Notes: a model not told the origin generated them from the letters alone. Shown: positions 7,401-17,696, numbered from the stretch's first letter. The stretch: 64,000 nucleotides of DNA from Lentisphaeria bacterium (GCA_017457105.1 JAFTIA010000086.1:18987-82986); one strand, 5' to 3'. A program made the numbers and translations.

Positions 7401-8435
7401 TTATTTCTCCTTGCCTGCAATTTTCCGGCGGTCCGCCAGAATATGATCCTTCCCGTAACGGAACAGGGCTTCAAAAACAGAAAGCCCTTCTTCCAGAAGG
7501 CTGTCATGGGTGGCGCCTTCCGCCTTCAACCCGTGTTCGTAGGTCACAGCGGGGGCACCGGTGGCAAGTTCCACGGCGCAGTTGATATCTGTCTGGTGCG
7601 ACACATAGACCCGGGGAGGATCGTGTTTGCGGATCTTCATCCACAAATCGTTGACGGCACGGTATGTTTCCTGATTCACCGGGAAATGGAAGGAATCGGA
7701 AATGCTGAAGTGCTCGCATCCATCCGAATGCATGTTCAAAAAGAAATCAATGCGTTCCTGATGGGCTTTTTTGAGGATGCCTTTGGCTTCTTCCGTACGC
7801 AGATTGCCCGGCGCGGCATCGTGCATGATGTTGTACCCTTCGGAATTGTAATAGGTCCCCAGTTCTTTGACCTGATCCATGGGCATGGGGAAATATTCCT
7901 TGAGGGCGGGATAACGCAGTTCGGTACCGTCTTTCAGGAGCGTACTGACCACACGGCGGAATTCTTCTTCGGAAGTTCCCAGATAGCAGTCCGGCGAAAT
8001 GGCACGGCCGTCCATATTCACGCAGGGCATCAGCACCAGACGGAAGTTTTCCGCCAGTGCCAGCAGTTCCGGCTGGGGGAAGCCCCGAAGGTCGTTGCCG
8101 GTTTCCATGATGTGCATCAGATCCAGTACAGAAATGACGCCTTCAGCCTCCTCCCCGTGGATGCCAGCAACGATCATCAAACACTGTTTGCCGGACTGGG
8201 CATACAGTTCCGGGCGGGGGGACCCGGTGGCACTGGGCCAGTTGATGACCCGTGCGGCGGGGCGTTCTTCGCCGTAGGTCACCGCATAAACCGGAAACCC
8301 GCCGGGGGTATAGGCAACGATTTCCGCCTTGCCCTTTTTCACATTTTCACACTGGGCAATGATTTCATCGGGGCGCACGAGCCACCAGTCGGGCCGGGGC
8401 AGTGCCCCGGCGTATTCACGACGCACAAATTCCAT
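7401..8435 (-). CDS. M14-family zinc carboxypeptidase-like protein (copy 1)
   Basis: 344 residues, no signal peptide. The M14 zinc site is visible: GIHGEEAEG (His and Glu ligands), PCVNMDGR (conserved Asn/Arg substrate region) and FFLNMHSDGCEH (third His). A Glu in VTYEHGLK near the C-terminus fits the catalytic base. The family includes metallocarboxypeptidases and the deacylases AstE/aspartoacylase. It is a tandem paralogue of 8455-9486, nearly the same length and sharing runs such as DWWLVRPDEIIAQCENVKKG. Together with the amidohydrolases it suggests removal of acyl or amino-acid groups from a breakdown product (inference). Confidence 0.75.
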   Translation of the reverse strand: MEFVRREYAGALPRPDWWLVRPDEIIAQCENVKKGKAEIVAYTPGGFPVYAVTYGEERPAARVINWPSATGSPRPELYAQSGKQCLMIVAGIHGEEAEGVISVLDLMHIMETGNDLRGFPQPELLALAENFRLVLMPCVNMDGRAISPDCYLGTSEEEFRRVVSTLLKDGTELRYPALKEYFPMPMDQVKELGTYYNSEGYNIMHDAAPGNLRTEEAKGILKKAHQERIDFFLNMHSDGCEHFSISDSFHFPVNQETYRAVNDLWMKIRKHDPPRVYVSHQTDINCAVELATGAPAVTYEHGLKAEGATHDSLLEEGLSVFEALFRYGKDHILADRRKIAGKEK

Positions 8436-8454
8436 TATTTACCTCACTTGAAGC

Positions 8455-9486
8455 TCATTCTTTGCCCGCGATCTTGCGGCGGTCGGCAAAGACATTGTCC
8501 ACACCGTAGCGGAAAACCGCTTCCAGAATGCCGTACCCCTCATCCACCAGCCGTTCATGGCTGGGGGCACTGGTCAGGCCGAATTCAAAGGTGAAAGAGG
8601 GCGCACCGGTGGCCAGTTCCACCGCATTGTCGATATCCGTCTGGGTGGAGGGGCAATAATCGGTTTCCGGATCATAGCCGCGGACTTTCAGCCAGACCTT
8701 GCGGATCGCTTTGCAGGTTTCGATATTCACCGGATAGTGGAGAGATGCCGAAACAATGATGTGTTCACAGCCGTCGGAATGCAGGTTCACAAAGAGGTCA
8801 ATGTGTTCCCGGGCGGCAACACGGAGAATGGCTTTGGCTTCTTCCGTGCAGATGTTGCCGGGAGCGGCATCCAGCTGGATATTGTAGCCTTCGGAATTGT
8901 AATAGGTCCCGAGGCGTTCCACCTGATCCATAGGCATGGGGTAATATTCTTTGAGCTGGGGCCAGCGGAGCTGGGTGCCGTCCTTCAACCGGGTGTAAAC
9001 CAGATCGGCAAAATCTTCAAACTTGCCGCCCACATAGCAGTCCGGCGAAATGGCACGGCCATCCATATTGATGCAGGGCATCAGAATCAGACGGTAATTT
9101 TCCGCCAGTTTCACCAGTTCCGGATTGGGGTTGCCGGCAAGGTCCTTGCCGGTTTCCAGCAGGCTCATCAGATTCAAAACAGCCATCACGCCTTCCGGTT
9201 CTTCGCCGTGAACGCCGCCAATGATCATCAAACACTGGGGACCGGGCAGCGTGTACAGTTCCGGACGGGGGGACCCGGTGGCACTGGGCCAGTTGATTTC
9301 CCGTTCCACGGGGCGTTCCGGGCCGTAGGTAATGACATATACCGGGAAGCCGCCGGGAGTATAGGCGGCGATCTCTTTTTTGCCTTTCTTCACATTTTCG
9401 CACTGGGCAATGATCTCATCCGGGCGGACGAGCCACCAATCCGGCCGGGGCAGTGCCCCCTTCAATTCACGACGCACAAATTCCAT
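8455..9486 (-). CDS. M14-family zinc carboxypeptidase-like protein (copy 2)
   Basis: 343 residues, with the same architecture as its neighbour: GVHGEEPEG zinc motif, PCINMDGR, LFVNLHSDGCEH, and SFTFEFGLTS carrying the presumed catalytic Glu. Start supported by AAGGAG 7 nt upstream. It differs from copy 1 mostly in surface segments and in the region around residues 235-260 (SASLHYPVNIETC), so the pair is an older tandem duplication rather than a recent one. It begins 119 bp after the heparinase stop, a gap with an A/T-rich stretch (9510-9525) that could hold a promoter, so it may be a separate unit. Confidence 0.75.
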   Translation of the reverse strand: MEFVRRELKGALPRPDWWLVRPDEIIAQCENVKKGKKEIAAYTPGGFPVYVITYGPERPVEREINWPSATGSPRPELYTLPGPQCLMIIGGVHGEEPEGVMAVLNLMSLLETGKDLAGNPNPELVKLAENYRLILMPCINMDGRAISPDCYVGGKFEDFADLVYTRLKDGTQLRWPQLKEYYPMPMDQVERLGTYYNSEGYNIQLDAAPGNICTEEAKAILRVAAREHIDLFVNLHSDGCEHIIVSASLHYPVNIETCKAIRKVWLKVRGYDPETDYCPSTQTDIDNAVELATGAPSFTFEFGLTSAPSHERLVDEGYGILEAVFRYGVDNVFADRRKIAGKE

Positions 9487-9605
9487 TTTATTCTCCTTCC
9501 ATTCGGAAATGTTATAATAATATACCGACCCCCAGCAGGGATCTTTTTTTTCTCCCGACTGTCCTGCCGCCGCTCAATACCGGGGCGGGACAGCTCCGTT
9601 ATACC

Positions 9606-12287
9606 TTACTTCTTTTCCGGCGGATTACAAGTGGAAGGTACAGGAAAATGTGCCGTATCTCCCGGCCCGCATTCCCCGATCCACAGATCTTTTTCCGCAG
9701 AATACTTTGCCGGATCCTTTGCCGGGTAGCGTTCCAGGAAGGTCTTGCCGTCCTCTGCATACAAAGACATGCCCGGCTTGGCAAGCACGGGAACCGGGAC
9801 GGTCTTCTTTTCAAGATAACGGAAACGGCCACGGATCATGCTCTGGTCGTGGAGATGAACGGTTTTGCCGCTGATTTTGCCTGCGGTATAGGCGTGTTTC
9901 CCGATGCGGAAGACGCTTCCGGTAAATTCTTCCGGAATTTCCCGGTCAAAAGTCACGGTTTCTTCGTGCAGATCCACCGAAACGACTTTGGCGGTCAATT
10001 CTTCGCCGCTGAAAGTGTACTGCGTAAGGATCTTCCCTGCGGCATCTGTGTGAAGAACACTGCTCTTGATGCCGTTTTCCGGCTTTTCCAGTTCTGTCAA
10101 AACCATTTTGGAACCGTCGGCAAGGAGGAGCTCCGCCTCCACCTTGTCAAAGGTGCAGGAAAGGGTTTTGACGGATGTTACTGCCGGGAGGGCATCGGAC
10201 CCCGTTTCGTACACCGTGCCGAAAATGGATCCCAGCGGGGCGGTGCCGACTCTGCGGCGGTTGAAAAAGGTCACATATTTCTGGGTATTTTTCTGGGTGC
10301 GGGGCGGTTTGCCATCCGCCAGAAAACGGCTTTCATCCGTTCCTGCCAGAGCAAAAACCCGCAAATACGCCCCCTTGTCCGGCGCATAGCCTCTGCCGGA
10401 CTGGGCGGGGAATGTTACAGACGCATCGGCGGCAACTGCCAGACTCCGCACATTCTCCAAATATTGCAGACCGCTCCCCCGGTAAGTACCGTACTGCTTT
10501 CCTCTGCCCCGCAGTTCCGGCGCATCATAGAAATCGCCGTAAGGCACATTTTCCCCGGCAAGGGTTCCTTTTTGCGGCGTTTCCTGCGTACTGGAAACGG
10601 CTTTTTCCGTGGCACTGTGGATCATCCAGTCATGCCGGGAACCGCCCCGGATGCGGAAAAGATCCAGCACAATGAGTTTCCCGGGAACAGGTTCGCAAAC
10701 AAGCAGTGTACGCTTATACAGACCCACATGTTTATAGAGCCACGGCACATTTGCTTCGATCCGCTGGACTTTCTGCTGTCCCAGATCCGCATGAAGCAGT
10801 TCCGCAGGCAGAGCATACTGCTGCATCTTTTCATCCACCATCACCGTATTGTGGCTGACGGTATTGATGTAAAAAGCCGCCCGTTCCGGATCATCCCCCG
10901 AGGCGGAATCCGGATAGCCGAAATCCGGCATCATCGGCACATTCCCGGCAAAGATCTCCATGTGGAGAGCATCCCGGTGTTTATGACCGATATACGCCCC
11001 GAAACTGAACCAGACCGCCGTTTCTTTTCCCGGACGGGCGTTCTGGAGAGAAGCCGTCCCGTAGGCGGGCAAAATCGCACTTTTCCGCCCCCAGAGAGGG
11101 TCCTTGCGCTCCTCTTTTGGCGGCAGAGCGGGCTGGTCGCACCGGATGGAGCCGGAGTCCCCGCTGGAGGGGGTGAACTTGCCGCAGACCCGCAATTTAT
11201 CTTCATAACGCAAAATGCGGGCGGCAAAAGGATGGCGTTTTTCCTCATCCACACCGAATGGCCGGAGGGCGGCGAATATCTTCTTCAAATCATTCAGCCA
11301 GTAGTGGTTGTACGCCGGGGATTCCGAGGGGGCGCCGTCCCCGAAAAAGTTGCAGTAAATGGCGTAATCCAGCGGCGTGGAAAACCAGCTCCGGGCTTTC
11401 CGGAAATCCGTGACCCAACGCACCATGGCAGGATCCTGCAGAACAGAAGCGATTTCCAGAAGTGCCATCTGGTGCATCCCGAAATTCCCCCAGTTCTTGC
11501 CGTTTTCCGTCATAATATCGTTTGCCATCACCCGGAACATATTGTTTTCGATATTCTGCATGATCTCTTTGCAGGTTTTTCCGGTGATCTTTTCCAGTTC
11601 CGCATCCCCTTTCTGCAAAAAGGGCTTCATTGCCAGATACGCGACGGCGAATTTGCGGGAAACGCCGGTTTCCCAGATGGCATTCAGGATGCGGCCATTG
11701 TAAGTGGGTGCGACTTCTTCAGCATAACGGGACTGCTTGTTGTAGTCATAACGGGGATAATATTCCGCATAACGGTCCAGCCGTGCCAGCAGACGGCGGG
11801 CGAATTCCGGGTTCCCGGTGCGTTCATACGCCGCCTGCAAAGGAGCGATCATGTTATAGTTGTTGAAGCTCCAATGGTGATAGTAGGCTACAAACCAGTA
11901 TTTGCCCTTTTCGCCGGGTTTCCGGTAACCCCGGCCGTCATCCACGATCTTACCGGTCAGTTTGGAGCGGTCGCCGGTTTTCAGGAATTCGGCAAAATCG
12001 TTGTCCGGGAAAATATTTTTGCACTCCGGACACTGGAGTTTGAAGGGCTTCTTCAAATCCACGATCCACGCATACATCCCGTGTTTTTTGATCCCGTCCC
12101 CGCAAACGGGACACCCGTAACGGTTCACATCAAATGCCCGGGGAACTTCCGGCGGGATCACCGATTCCCGGTACTCCGCGGGGGTCATTTCCAACAGTTT
12201 TTTTTCTGCGGAAGTCAATACTGTTTCTCCGGCAAAAAGGCTCATCCCGTACAGGGCGGTCAGACAAAGTACAAATAATTTTTTCAT
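9606..12287 (-). CDS. Secreted heparinase II/III-family polysaccharide lyase
   Basis: 893 residues with a Sec signal peptide (MKKLFVLCLTALYGMSLFAG). Two N-terminal zinc-knuckle-like pairs, GCPVCG and QCPECK, are followed by an alpha-toroid region including WGNFGMHQMALLEIAS and GAPSESPAYNHYWLNDL. The C-terminal beta-sandwich has the metal-binding YIGHKHRDALHMEIF ... DFGYPDS ... SHNTVMVD block. These features mark the heparinase II/III fold, which cleaves uronic-acid polysaccharides by beta-elimination; specificity cannot be read. Start at 12287 chosen for the signal peptide and AAAGGA upstream. The propeller-gene stop is 1 bp upstream. Confidence 0.85.
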   Translation of the reverse strand: MKKLFVLCLTALYGMSLFAGETVLTSAEKKLLEMTPAEYRESVIPPEVPRAFDVNRYGCPVCGDGIKKHGMYAWIVDLKKPFKLQCPECKNIFPDNDFAEFLKTGDRSKLTGKIVDDGRGYRKPGEKGKYWFVAYYHHWSFNNYNMIAPLQAAYERTGNPEFARRLLARLDRYAEYYPRYDYNKQSRYAEEVAPTYNGRILNAIWETGVSRKFAVAYLAMKPFLQKGDAELEKITGKTCKEIMQNIENNMFRVMANDIMTENGKNWGNFGMHQMALLEIASVLQDPAMVRWVTDFRKARSWFSTPLDYAIYCNFFGDGAPSESPAYNHYWLNDLKKIFAALRPFGVDEEKRHPFAARILRYEDKLRVCGKFTPSSGDSGSIRCDQPALPPKEERKDPLWGRKSAILPAYGTASLQNARPGKETAVWFSFGAYIGHKHRDALHMEIFAGNVPMMPDFGYPDSASGDDPERAAFYINTVSHNTVMVDEKMQQYALPAELLHADLGQQKVQRIEANVPWLYKHVGLYKRTLLVCEPVPGKLIVLDLFRIRGGSRHDWMIHSATEKAVSSTQETPQKGTLAGENVPYGDFYDAPELRGRGKQYGTYRGSGLQYLENVRSLAVAADASVTFPAQSGRGYAPDKGAYLRVFALAGTDESRFLADGKPPRTQKNTQKYVTFFNRRRVGTAPLGSIFGTVYETGSDALPAVTSVKTLSCTFDKVEAELLLADGSKMVLTELEKPENGIKSSVLHTDAAGKILTQYTFSGEELTAKVVSVDLHEETVTFDREIPEEFTGSVFRIGKHAYTAGKISGKTVHLHDQSMIRGRFRYLEKKTVPVPVLAKPGMSLYAEDGKTFLERYPAKDPAKYSAEKDLWIGECGPGDTAHFPVPSTCNPPEKK

Positions 12288-12288
12288 T

Positions 12289-14982
12289 TTATTTTTTCCT
12301 TTCGGGGATTTTACAGGAATGGACCTCCCGGTCACTGCAGGCAAAATAGATCCTGCCGTCTGCAATGGCGCCGCCTGCTGTGATGGGGGCCAGCGGCGCA
12401 GCGAATTTTACCGGCCGGAAGGTGACAGGATCGATTTCAGATAAACAATGATCCTGAATCAGAAAAAGTCTGCCGTCCTCCGTTTTCCGGAACGCACGGC
12501 GCACAGGATAGCCAATGGAGTATTCCCGGAGCACCTGCAAGGTGTCAGGCTCCAGTACCAGCATTTTGCGGCTGTTGGCGGCGGCAAGGAGTTTCCCCTG
12601 CCACAACACCACATCAATAACTTTATTTGCTCCGGCACAGCGGTGCAGAGCAAGGATCTTTCCGGTCTGCCAATCCATGCGGAAAACGGCGGCGGCACTT
12701 GCATTGCTCTTATGACCGCCGTGGGTATCAATGGCGGTACCGCCCAGCAGGTCGCCCGTTGGCGCAAACACGCCGGATTTACAGCTTTCGCCGGGGAGCC
12801 AGTCCGCAATCACCCGGGTTTTGCCCGTTTGCAGATCCAAAATCCCGAACATACCGCCATCCATGCCGTCATAGGAGTAGCCCGCCATCATGATCTCCCG
12901 CCCGTTGGGGTGGACCTGAATGGTACGGGGGCGGCGGACTTCTCTGGGCCATTCGGCAATGATCCTGGGATTGGCGGTATTGCCCGCCTCTTTCCGTGGG
13001 GCGGGAGCGATTTCCAGCCCGGTAAGGCCGAACCATGGATACTTCCCTTCCGGACGGCGTTTCACACGCATTTCCACCGGGAATTCCCCCTTGGGGAGGT
13101 CAAAAGGCCCGAGAGTAATGATTTCCCCCATACGCGCCTTTTTGCTGCACAAATTGAACGTATGCTCTTTCCCCGCCACGGAAACCGTCACTTCGCCGTA
13201 GGTGGGGAAATAGTAGAAACGCATATTGACAAAATATTTCCCTGCCTTTTCCACCGGGAGCGGGAAATAAAAAGGTGTGCCGTTATCCTGCCCCTGACAG
13301 AGCAGGATTTCCCCTACAATGGAAAAATTTCTGTCCGGCAAGGCGGGATTCCGGGCAATAAGTTCACTCATGGAAACGCCGAAAAAACCCCGGGCGGCAT
13401 AGCTGACCGGCTGGAAAGGATCCAGTTCCCACATACGGCCGTGAGCATACTGGCAGGCGTAAAGTTTGCCGTTGAAACTTGTCATATTGCAGAAATTGCC
13501 GCCGCCGATCAGGGGATTATAGCCGTGATCGGTGATTTTGCCGGTCGCCGGATCCAGAGAAGCAAGATGATGGGGGTGGGCACTGGATATATAAATTTTG
13601 CCATCGGGCCCTGCGGCAAGACTGGTGAGGGATACGCCGCCGGATTTGTAAGTAAAGGGAACGGTTTTGACGGTATTTCCGTCACGCCAGATGATGAATT
13701 TCCGGTTCATATCATACATCAGCACCCGGCGGGTATCGTCGATCTGATGCAGTTTTGTTCCGTACTTCAAGTGCGGCACCGGTTCTTCCGGCAGCTTTTT
13801 TGTTACCGGGGTCTGCCAGATCTCACCGGCTTCACAAACTGCCGAAAAACCGGAGGGCGTGGAAATAAAGACCTGCCCATCAGGCAAACGGGCGGCATAT
13901 CCGGAACCCAGTTTGCGGAATTGTTCCGGCACAAGTTCTTTTTTCTCCCCTGTTTTGAGATTATATGCCACCACGCCGGAACGCGCCATACCGTTTCCGC
14001 AATAGATCCAGCCCGCTTTATCACAGGCAATGGCATAAAGCTGGGTTTCCACCGGATCCATGCGGCCCAGTTTTTTCACTTCCGCCGTTTCCGGATCGAC
14101 AGCCGCAAGCATACAGGGAACCAGCCCCAGATAAACGGTTCCGTCATTCCCCAGAGCTGCAGACCAGCAGGGCATCCCCACATCGGGGCCTTTGCAGACG
14201 GTGAGTTTCCGGGTATTCACATCCAGAATAATGACTTTCCCCGCAATGCTGGTAACATATTTCCCTTTGGGTGTCAGCACGGCGGCACTGAAATACCCCC
14301 CTTTCACCGGGACGAAGTATTGGAAGGTCTTCCCCGTATCCAATTCGGTATAAAGGAGATAATTATCCGGCCCGGCATCCAGCGCGGCGGCGATGACAAA
14401 AGGGCGGCCTGTGGCATCTTTCCCCGCAACAGAGTGGCGCAGTTCGCAGGATGCCACGCCCACGCCATGATTGATCATACCTGCCGAAGAAAGTTTCCGG
14501 GGGAGCAAAAGTGCCAGATCCCGAACTGCCACTTTCCCGGCACGCTTGCGGAAAGTTATTACAAAGACTGCCTTTTTCACCGGCCGTTCCGCCCGGTAGG
14601 TGCGAGTCAGGATCTCCCAGTCCTTTTTGGCGGGGGTGGGCCCCACCATCACACAGTGGATGACTTTGCCGTTATCCAGCACCAGATTGAGGTAAGCGGC
14701 ATAACTGGCTTCTTTCCGGTAATATTCATTGCCTTCCAGAGTCCGGAAAGCGGCACGGAAGGTAATGGGCCGGACTTCCGTCTGACCGAGTTCCACCGTC
14801 TGGCGCATTTCAGCAAAGGCCTTGCCGTCGGGGCTGTTGAGTTCAAAACTGTTGTCCGGCAACCGGGTGATCCGGGCAGGATCGTTGAACTGCCACTTGG
14901 TGTTATCCAGCAAATTCCCATCCTGCCCCCGGAGAGCAGTACAGCACAGGACAAAAACCGGCAAAATCCACTGTTTTATCAT
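12289..14982 (-). CDS. Secreted beta-propeller protein (paralogue A)
   Basis: 897 residues with a signal peptide (ILPVFVLCCTALRG). After an N-terminal beta-sandwich-like segment (about 25-160) there are repeated blade-like segments such as TVYLGLVPCMLAAVDPETAEVK, KIYISSAHPHHLASLDP and PRTIQVHPNGREIMMAGYSYDG, typical of PQQ/YVTN-like propellers. A segment around 560-670 (PFYFPLPVEKAGKYFVNMRFY) looks like an inserted carbohydrate-binding-type beta-sandwich. No enzyme motif is recognised. It is coupled to the heparinase gene and is a full-length paralogue of 14995-17679. A role in binding or processing the same polysaccharide is inference. Confidence 0.7.
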   Translation of the reverse strand: MIKQWILPVFVLCCTALRGQDGNLLDNTKWQFNDPARITRLPDNSFELNSPDGKAFAEMRQTVELGQTEVRPITFRAAFRTLEGNEYYRKEASYAAYLNLVLDNGKVIHCVMVGPTPAKKDWEILTRTYRAERPVKKAVFVITFRKRAGKVAVRDLALLLPRKLSSAGMINHGVGVASCELRHSVAGKDATGRPFVIAAALDAGPDNYLLYTELDTGKTFQYFVPVKGGYFSAAVLTPKGKYVTSIAGKVIILDVNTRKLTVCKGPDVGMPCWSAALGNDGTVYLGLVPCMLAAVDPETAEVKKLGRMDPVETQLYAIACDKAGWIYCGNGMARSGVVAYNLKTGEKKELVPEQFRKLGSGYAARLPDGQVFISTPSGFSAVCEAGEIWQTPVTKKLPEEPVPHLKYGTKLHQIDDTRRVLMYDMNRKFIIWRDGNTVKTVPFTYKSGGVSLTSLAAGPDGKIYISSAHPHHLASLDPATGKITDHGYNPLIGGGNFCNMTSFNGKLYACQYAHGRMWELDPFQPVSYAARGFFGVSMSELIARNPALPDRNFSIVGEILLCQGQDNGTPFYFPLPVEKAGKYFVNMRFYYFPTYGEVTVSVAGKEHTFNLCSKKARMGEIITLGPFDLPKGEFPVEMRVKRRPEGKYPWFGLTGLEIAPAPRKEAGNTANPRIIAEWPREVRRPRTIQVHPNGREIMMAGYSYDGMDGGMFGILDLQTGKTRVIADWLPGESCKSGVFAPTGDLLGGTAIDTHGGHKSNASAAAVFRMDWQTGKILALHRCAGANKVIDVVLWQGKLLAAANSRKMLVLEPDTLQVLREYSIGYPVRRAFRKTEDGRLFLIQDHCLSEIDPVTFRPVKFAAPLAPITAGGAIADGRIYFACSDREVHSCKIPERKK

Positions 14983-14994
14983 AATCTCACGCTG

Positions 14995-17679
14995 TTATTT
15001 CCGTTTTGCCGGGATGGCGCAGGAAAATACTTTGCGGCCGTCGGCGGCGAAGATGATCCGGTTTCCGGCAATGGCTCCTCCGGCGGAGATCCCGGCAGGG
15101 GACTGGGCGAATGCGGTGGGCTTGAATGTCACCGGATCCAGTTCGGAGAGATTCCGGGACTGGATCAGGAACATGCGCCCGTCTGCCGTCTGCTGGAACG
15201 CCCGCCGCACAGGGTAACCGATGGAGAAACTGGCAACGGATTTGAATGTTGCCGGGTCGATAACATAGAGAATACTGTTATCGGTGGCGGCAAGGATCTT
15301 GCCCCGCCACAGCGCAATGGCATTCACATTGCCCGCCCGGGGACAGCGGAAAATGTTGACCACTTTCTTTGTTTTCCAATCCATGCGGAAAACGCAGGCT
15401 TCTTTGACCGTGCTGTGGCCGCCGATGGCGGCAATACTGGAGCCGCCGATAAGATCGCCGTTCTTTTCAAATTCTGCGGCAATACAGCTTTCGCCGGGGA
15501 GCCAATCGGCAATGGTGCTGTTTTTCCCGGTCTGCAAATCGTGGATACCGAACTGGCCGCCTTTCATGCCGTCGTAAGAAAATCCTGCCATCATCACTTC
15601 CCGCCCGTTGGGGTGGACCTGAATGGTACGGGGGCGCATCACTGCTTTCGGCCAACGGCCGAGGATGCGGGGATTATCCCGCCCCACATTGTCCTGGCGG
15701 GGTGCGGTTGCCGCTTCCAGCCCGGTAAGCCCGAACCAGGGATATTTGCCTTTGGGGCTTTTGCAAACGCTGATCTCCACGGGGACATCCCCTTTTTTGA
15801 AGTCAAAGGGGCCCATGCTGACCATATCACTCAACCCGGCAATATCCCGGGCAAGATCCATGGACCAGGTTTTATCAAGCACTTTTACCGTAACGATGCC
15901 GTAGGTTTGGAAGTGATAAAACCGCATGTTGATATATCCCTTGCCATCCTCTTTTACAGGAACACGGAAACGGAAAGGCGCACCGTTTTCTTTCCCCATG
16001 CAAAGCAGAATTTCGCCGAGGATATTGAACTGGTGCTGTTCAGATGCAGGGATCTGCGCCACCAGCGTGGTCATGGGAACGCCGAAAAAGGAGCGTTCCG
16101 TATAGGTAACGGGTTTGGCGGTATCCAGTTCCCACATACGGCCGTGGGAATATTCGCAGGTATAGAGTTTGCCTTTGAAACTTGTCATGTTGCAGAAATT
16201 GCCGCCGCCAACGGTGGGATTGTAACCGTGATCGGTAATTTTGCCTGTTTGCGGATCCAGCGATGCCAGATGATGGGGGTGAGCAGTGGAAATATAAACT
16301 TTCCCGTCCGGCCCCGTTGCCAGACTGGTAATGCTTGCCCCGCCGGAACGGTAGGTATAGGGAACGCTTTTCAATACGCCTTTATCGTTCCAGACGATCT
16401 CGTTTTTGTGGTTGTTATAGGAAATGATCCGCTGATTTTCGCTGATACGGAATTTCCGGGAACCGTACTTCAAATGGGGGCGATCCGCCTCTTTCGGCCG
16501 GGAATGGACGGGGGTCTGCAAAAATTCCCCGCCTTCACAAATGGCGGAAAATCCGGAAGGTGTATTGATATACACCGTCCCGTCCGGCAGATCCGCCACA
16601 TACCCGGAACCCAGTTTCCGGAACGCTTCCGGCACAAGTTCTTTCTTTTCCCCTGTCTTGAAATTGTACGCCGTCACACCGGAACGGGCCACGCCGGTAC
16701 CGCAATAGACCCAGCCGGTTTTATCACTGGCGATCCAGTAAAGCTGGGTTTCCACAGGGTCCATGCGGCCGCAATTTTTCACTTCGCCGGTTTCAGGATT
16801 CACGGCAACCAGTGTGCAGGGCACGTTCCCCAGATACACCATGCCGTCCGTGCCGATGGCGGCGGACCAGCAGGTGGAACCGATGACAGATTTGGAAAGG
16901 GTGAGTTTGCGGGTATTCACGTCAAAAATGACGACTTTCCCCGCCAGTCCTGTAACATATTTTCCGGAGGGCGTCAGCACGGCCCCGCTGAAAAATCCGC
17001 GCTGCCAGCCGGGAACGACATGCTGAAACGTCTTTCCTGTATCCAGTTCGGTATAAAGGATGTAGCGATCCGGACCAGCATCCAGCATCGCCCCGATGAC
17101 AAAGGGGCGGCCCGCCGCATCTTTTCCGGCAATGGCGTGGCGCAGTTCACAGGCTTCTGCGGCAATGCCGTGATCCGTCACCTCTGCAACGGGCGGCGGG
17201 ACCAGCTCTTTCAGGAAAATATCTTTGACCTCCACCACGGCGGAGCGTTTGGCAAGACGGGCGTAAATTTCCGCCTTTGCCACGGGCCGTTTGGGAACGT
17301 ATGTCCGGGCAATGGATTCCCAATCCTGTTTCCCCGGGGTCGCCCCGACAGAAATGTAATTGGTGGAAGTTCCATCGGTGTAACGGAGATTCATCAAAAG
17401 CCCGTACGTATCCTCCACCCGGGAATATCGATTTCCGGAAACCGTGCGGAAAGTTGCGCCGAACCGGATGGGAACGATTTCCTGCCGGTCCAGCGTAATG
17501 GTCTGCAAAAGCCGGAGATCGGTTTTATCATCCGGCGCAGTCATCCGGAAAACGCCATCCGCCTGACGGACGGTCTGTGCCGGACGATTGAACTTCCAGT
17601 TTTCACTTTTCACCAGATTTTCCCCGGCGGACAGGATCGCCAGAGAAAAAAACGCCGCAATGATAAAAATCTGTTTCAT
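14995..17679 (-). CDS. Secreted beta-propeller protein (paralogue B)
   Basis: 894 residues with signal peptide MKQIFIIAAFFSLAILSAG. It aligns along its length with 12289-14982: shared blocks are YILYTELDTGKTFQHV, KVYISTAHPHHLASLDPQ, GGGNFCNMTSFKGKLY, the HPNGREVMMAGFSYDGMKGG region and ADWLPGESC. The two differ in the N-terminal quarter, suggesting related but distinct ligands. Start supported by AAAAGG 7 nt upstream. It lies 17 bp after the pseudopilin gene and 12 bp before paralogue A, inside one transcription unit. Function unknown beyond the propeller fold. Confidence 0.7.
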   Translation of the reverse strand: MKQIFIIAAFFSLAILSAGENLVKSENWKFNRPAQTVRQADGVFRMTAPDDKTDLRLLQTITLDRQEIVPIRFGATFRTVSGNRYSRVEDTYGLLMNLRYTDGTSTNYISVGATPGKQDWESIARTYVPKRPVAKAEIYARLAKRSAVVEVKDIFLKELVPPPVAEVTDHGIAAEACELRHAIAGKDAAGRPFVIGAMLDAGPDRYILYTELDTGKTFQHVVPGWQRGFFSGAVLTPSGKYVTGLAGKVVIFDVNTRKLTLSKSVIGSTCWSAAIGTDGMVYLGNVPCTLVAVNPETGEVKNCGRMDPVETQLYWIASDKTGWVYCGTGVARSGVTAYNFKTGEKKELVPEAFRKLGSGYVADLPDGTVYINTPSGFSAICEGGEFLQTPVHSRPKEADRPHLKYGSRKFRISENQRIISYNNHKNEIVWNDKGVLKSVPYTYRSGGASITSLATGPDGKVYISTAHPHHLASLDPQTGKITDHGYNPTVGGGNFCNMTSFKGKLYTCEYSHGRMWELDTAKPVTYTERSFFGVPMTTLVAQIPASEQHQFNILGEILLCMGKENGAPFRFRVPVKEDGKGYINMRFYHFQTYGIVTVKVLDKTWSMDLARDIAGLSDMVSMGPFDFKKGDVPVEISVCKSPKGKYPWFGLTGLEAATAPRQDNVGRDNPRILGRWPKAVMRPRTIQVHPNGREVMMAGFSYDGMKGGQFGIHDLQTGKNSTIADWLPGESCIAAEFEKNGDLIGGSSIAAIGGHSTVKEACVFRMDWKTKKVVNIFRCPRAGNVNAIALWRGKILAATDNSILYVIDPATFKSVASFSIGYPVRRAFQQTADGRMFLIQSRNLSELDPVTFKPTAFAQSPAGISAGGAIAGNRIIFAADGRKVFSCAIPAKRK

Positions 17680-17696
17680 CTCAAACCTTTTGGATA

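Noticed and set aside
9510..9600. Rho-independent terminator after the heparinase gene
   Set aside because: The imperfect hairpin at about 9557-9592 is not followed by T's on the minus strand; the T-run lies in the opposite sense.
9453..12278. 941-codon plus-strand frame opposite the heparinase gene
   Set aside because: No start site signal, no motif; the minus strand carries a clear signal peptide and lyase blocks.
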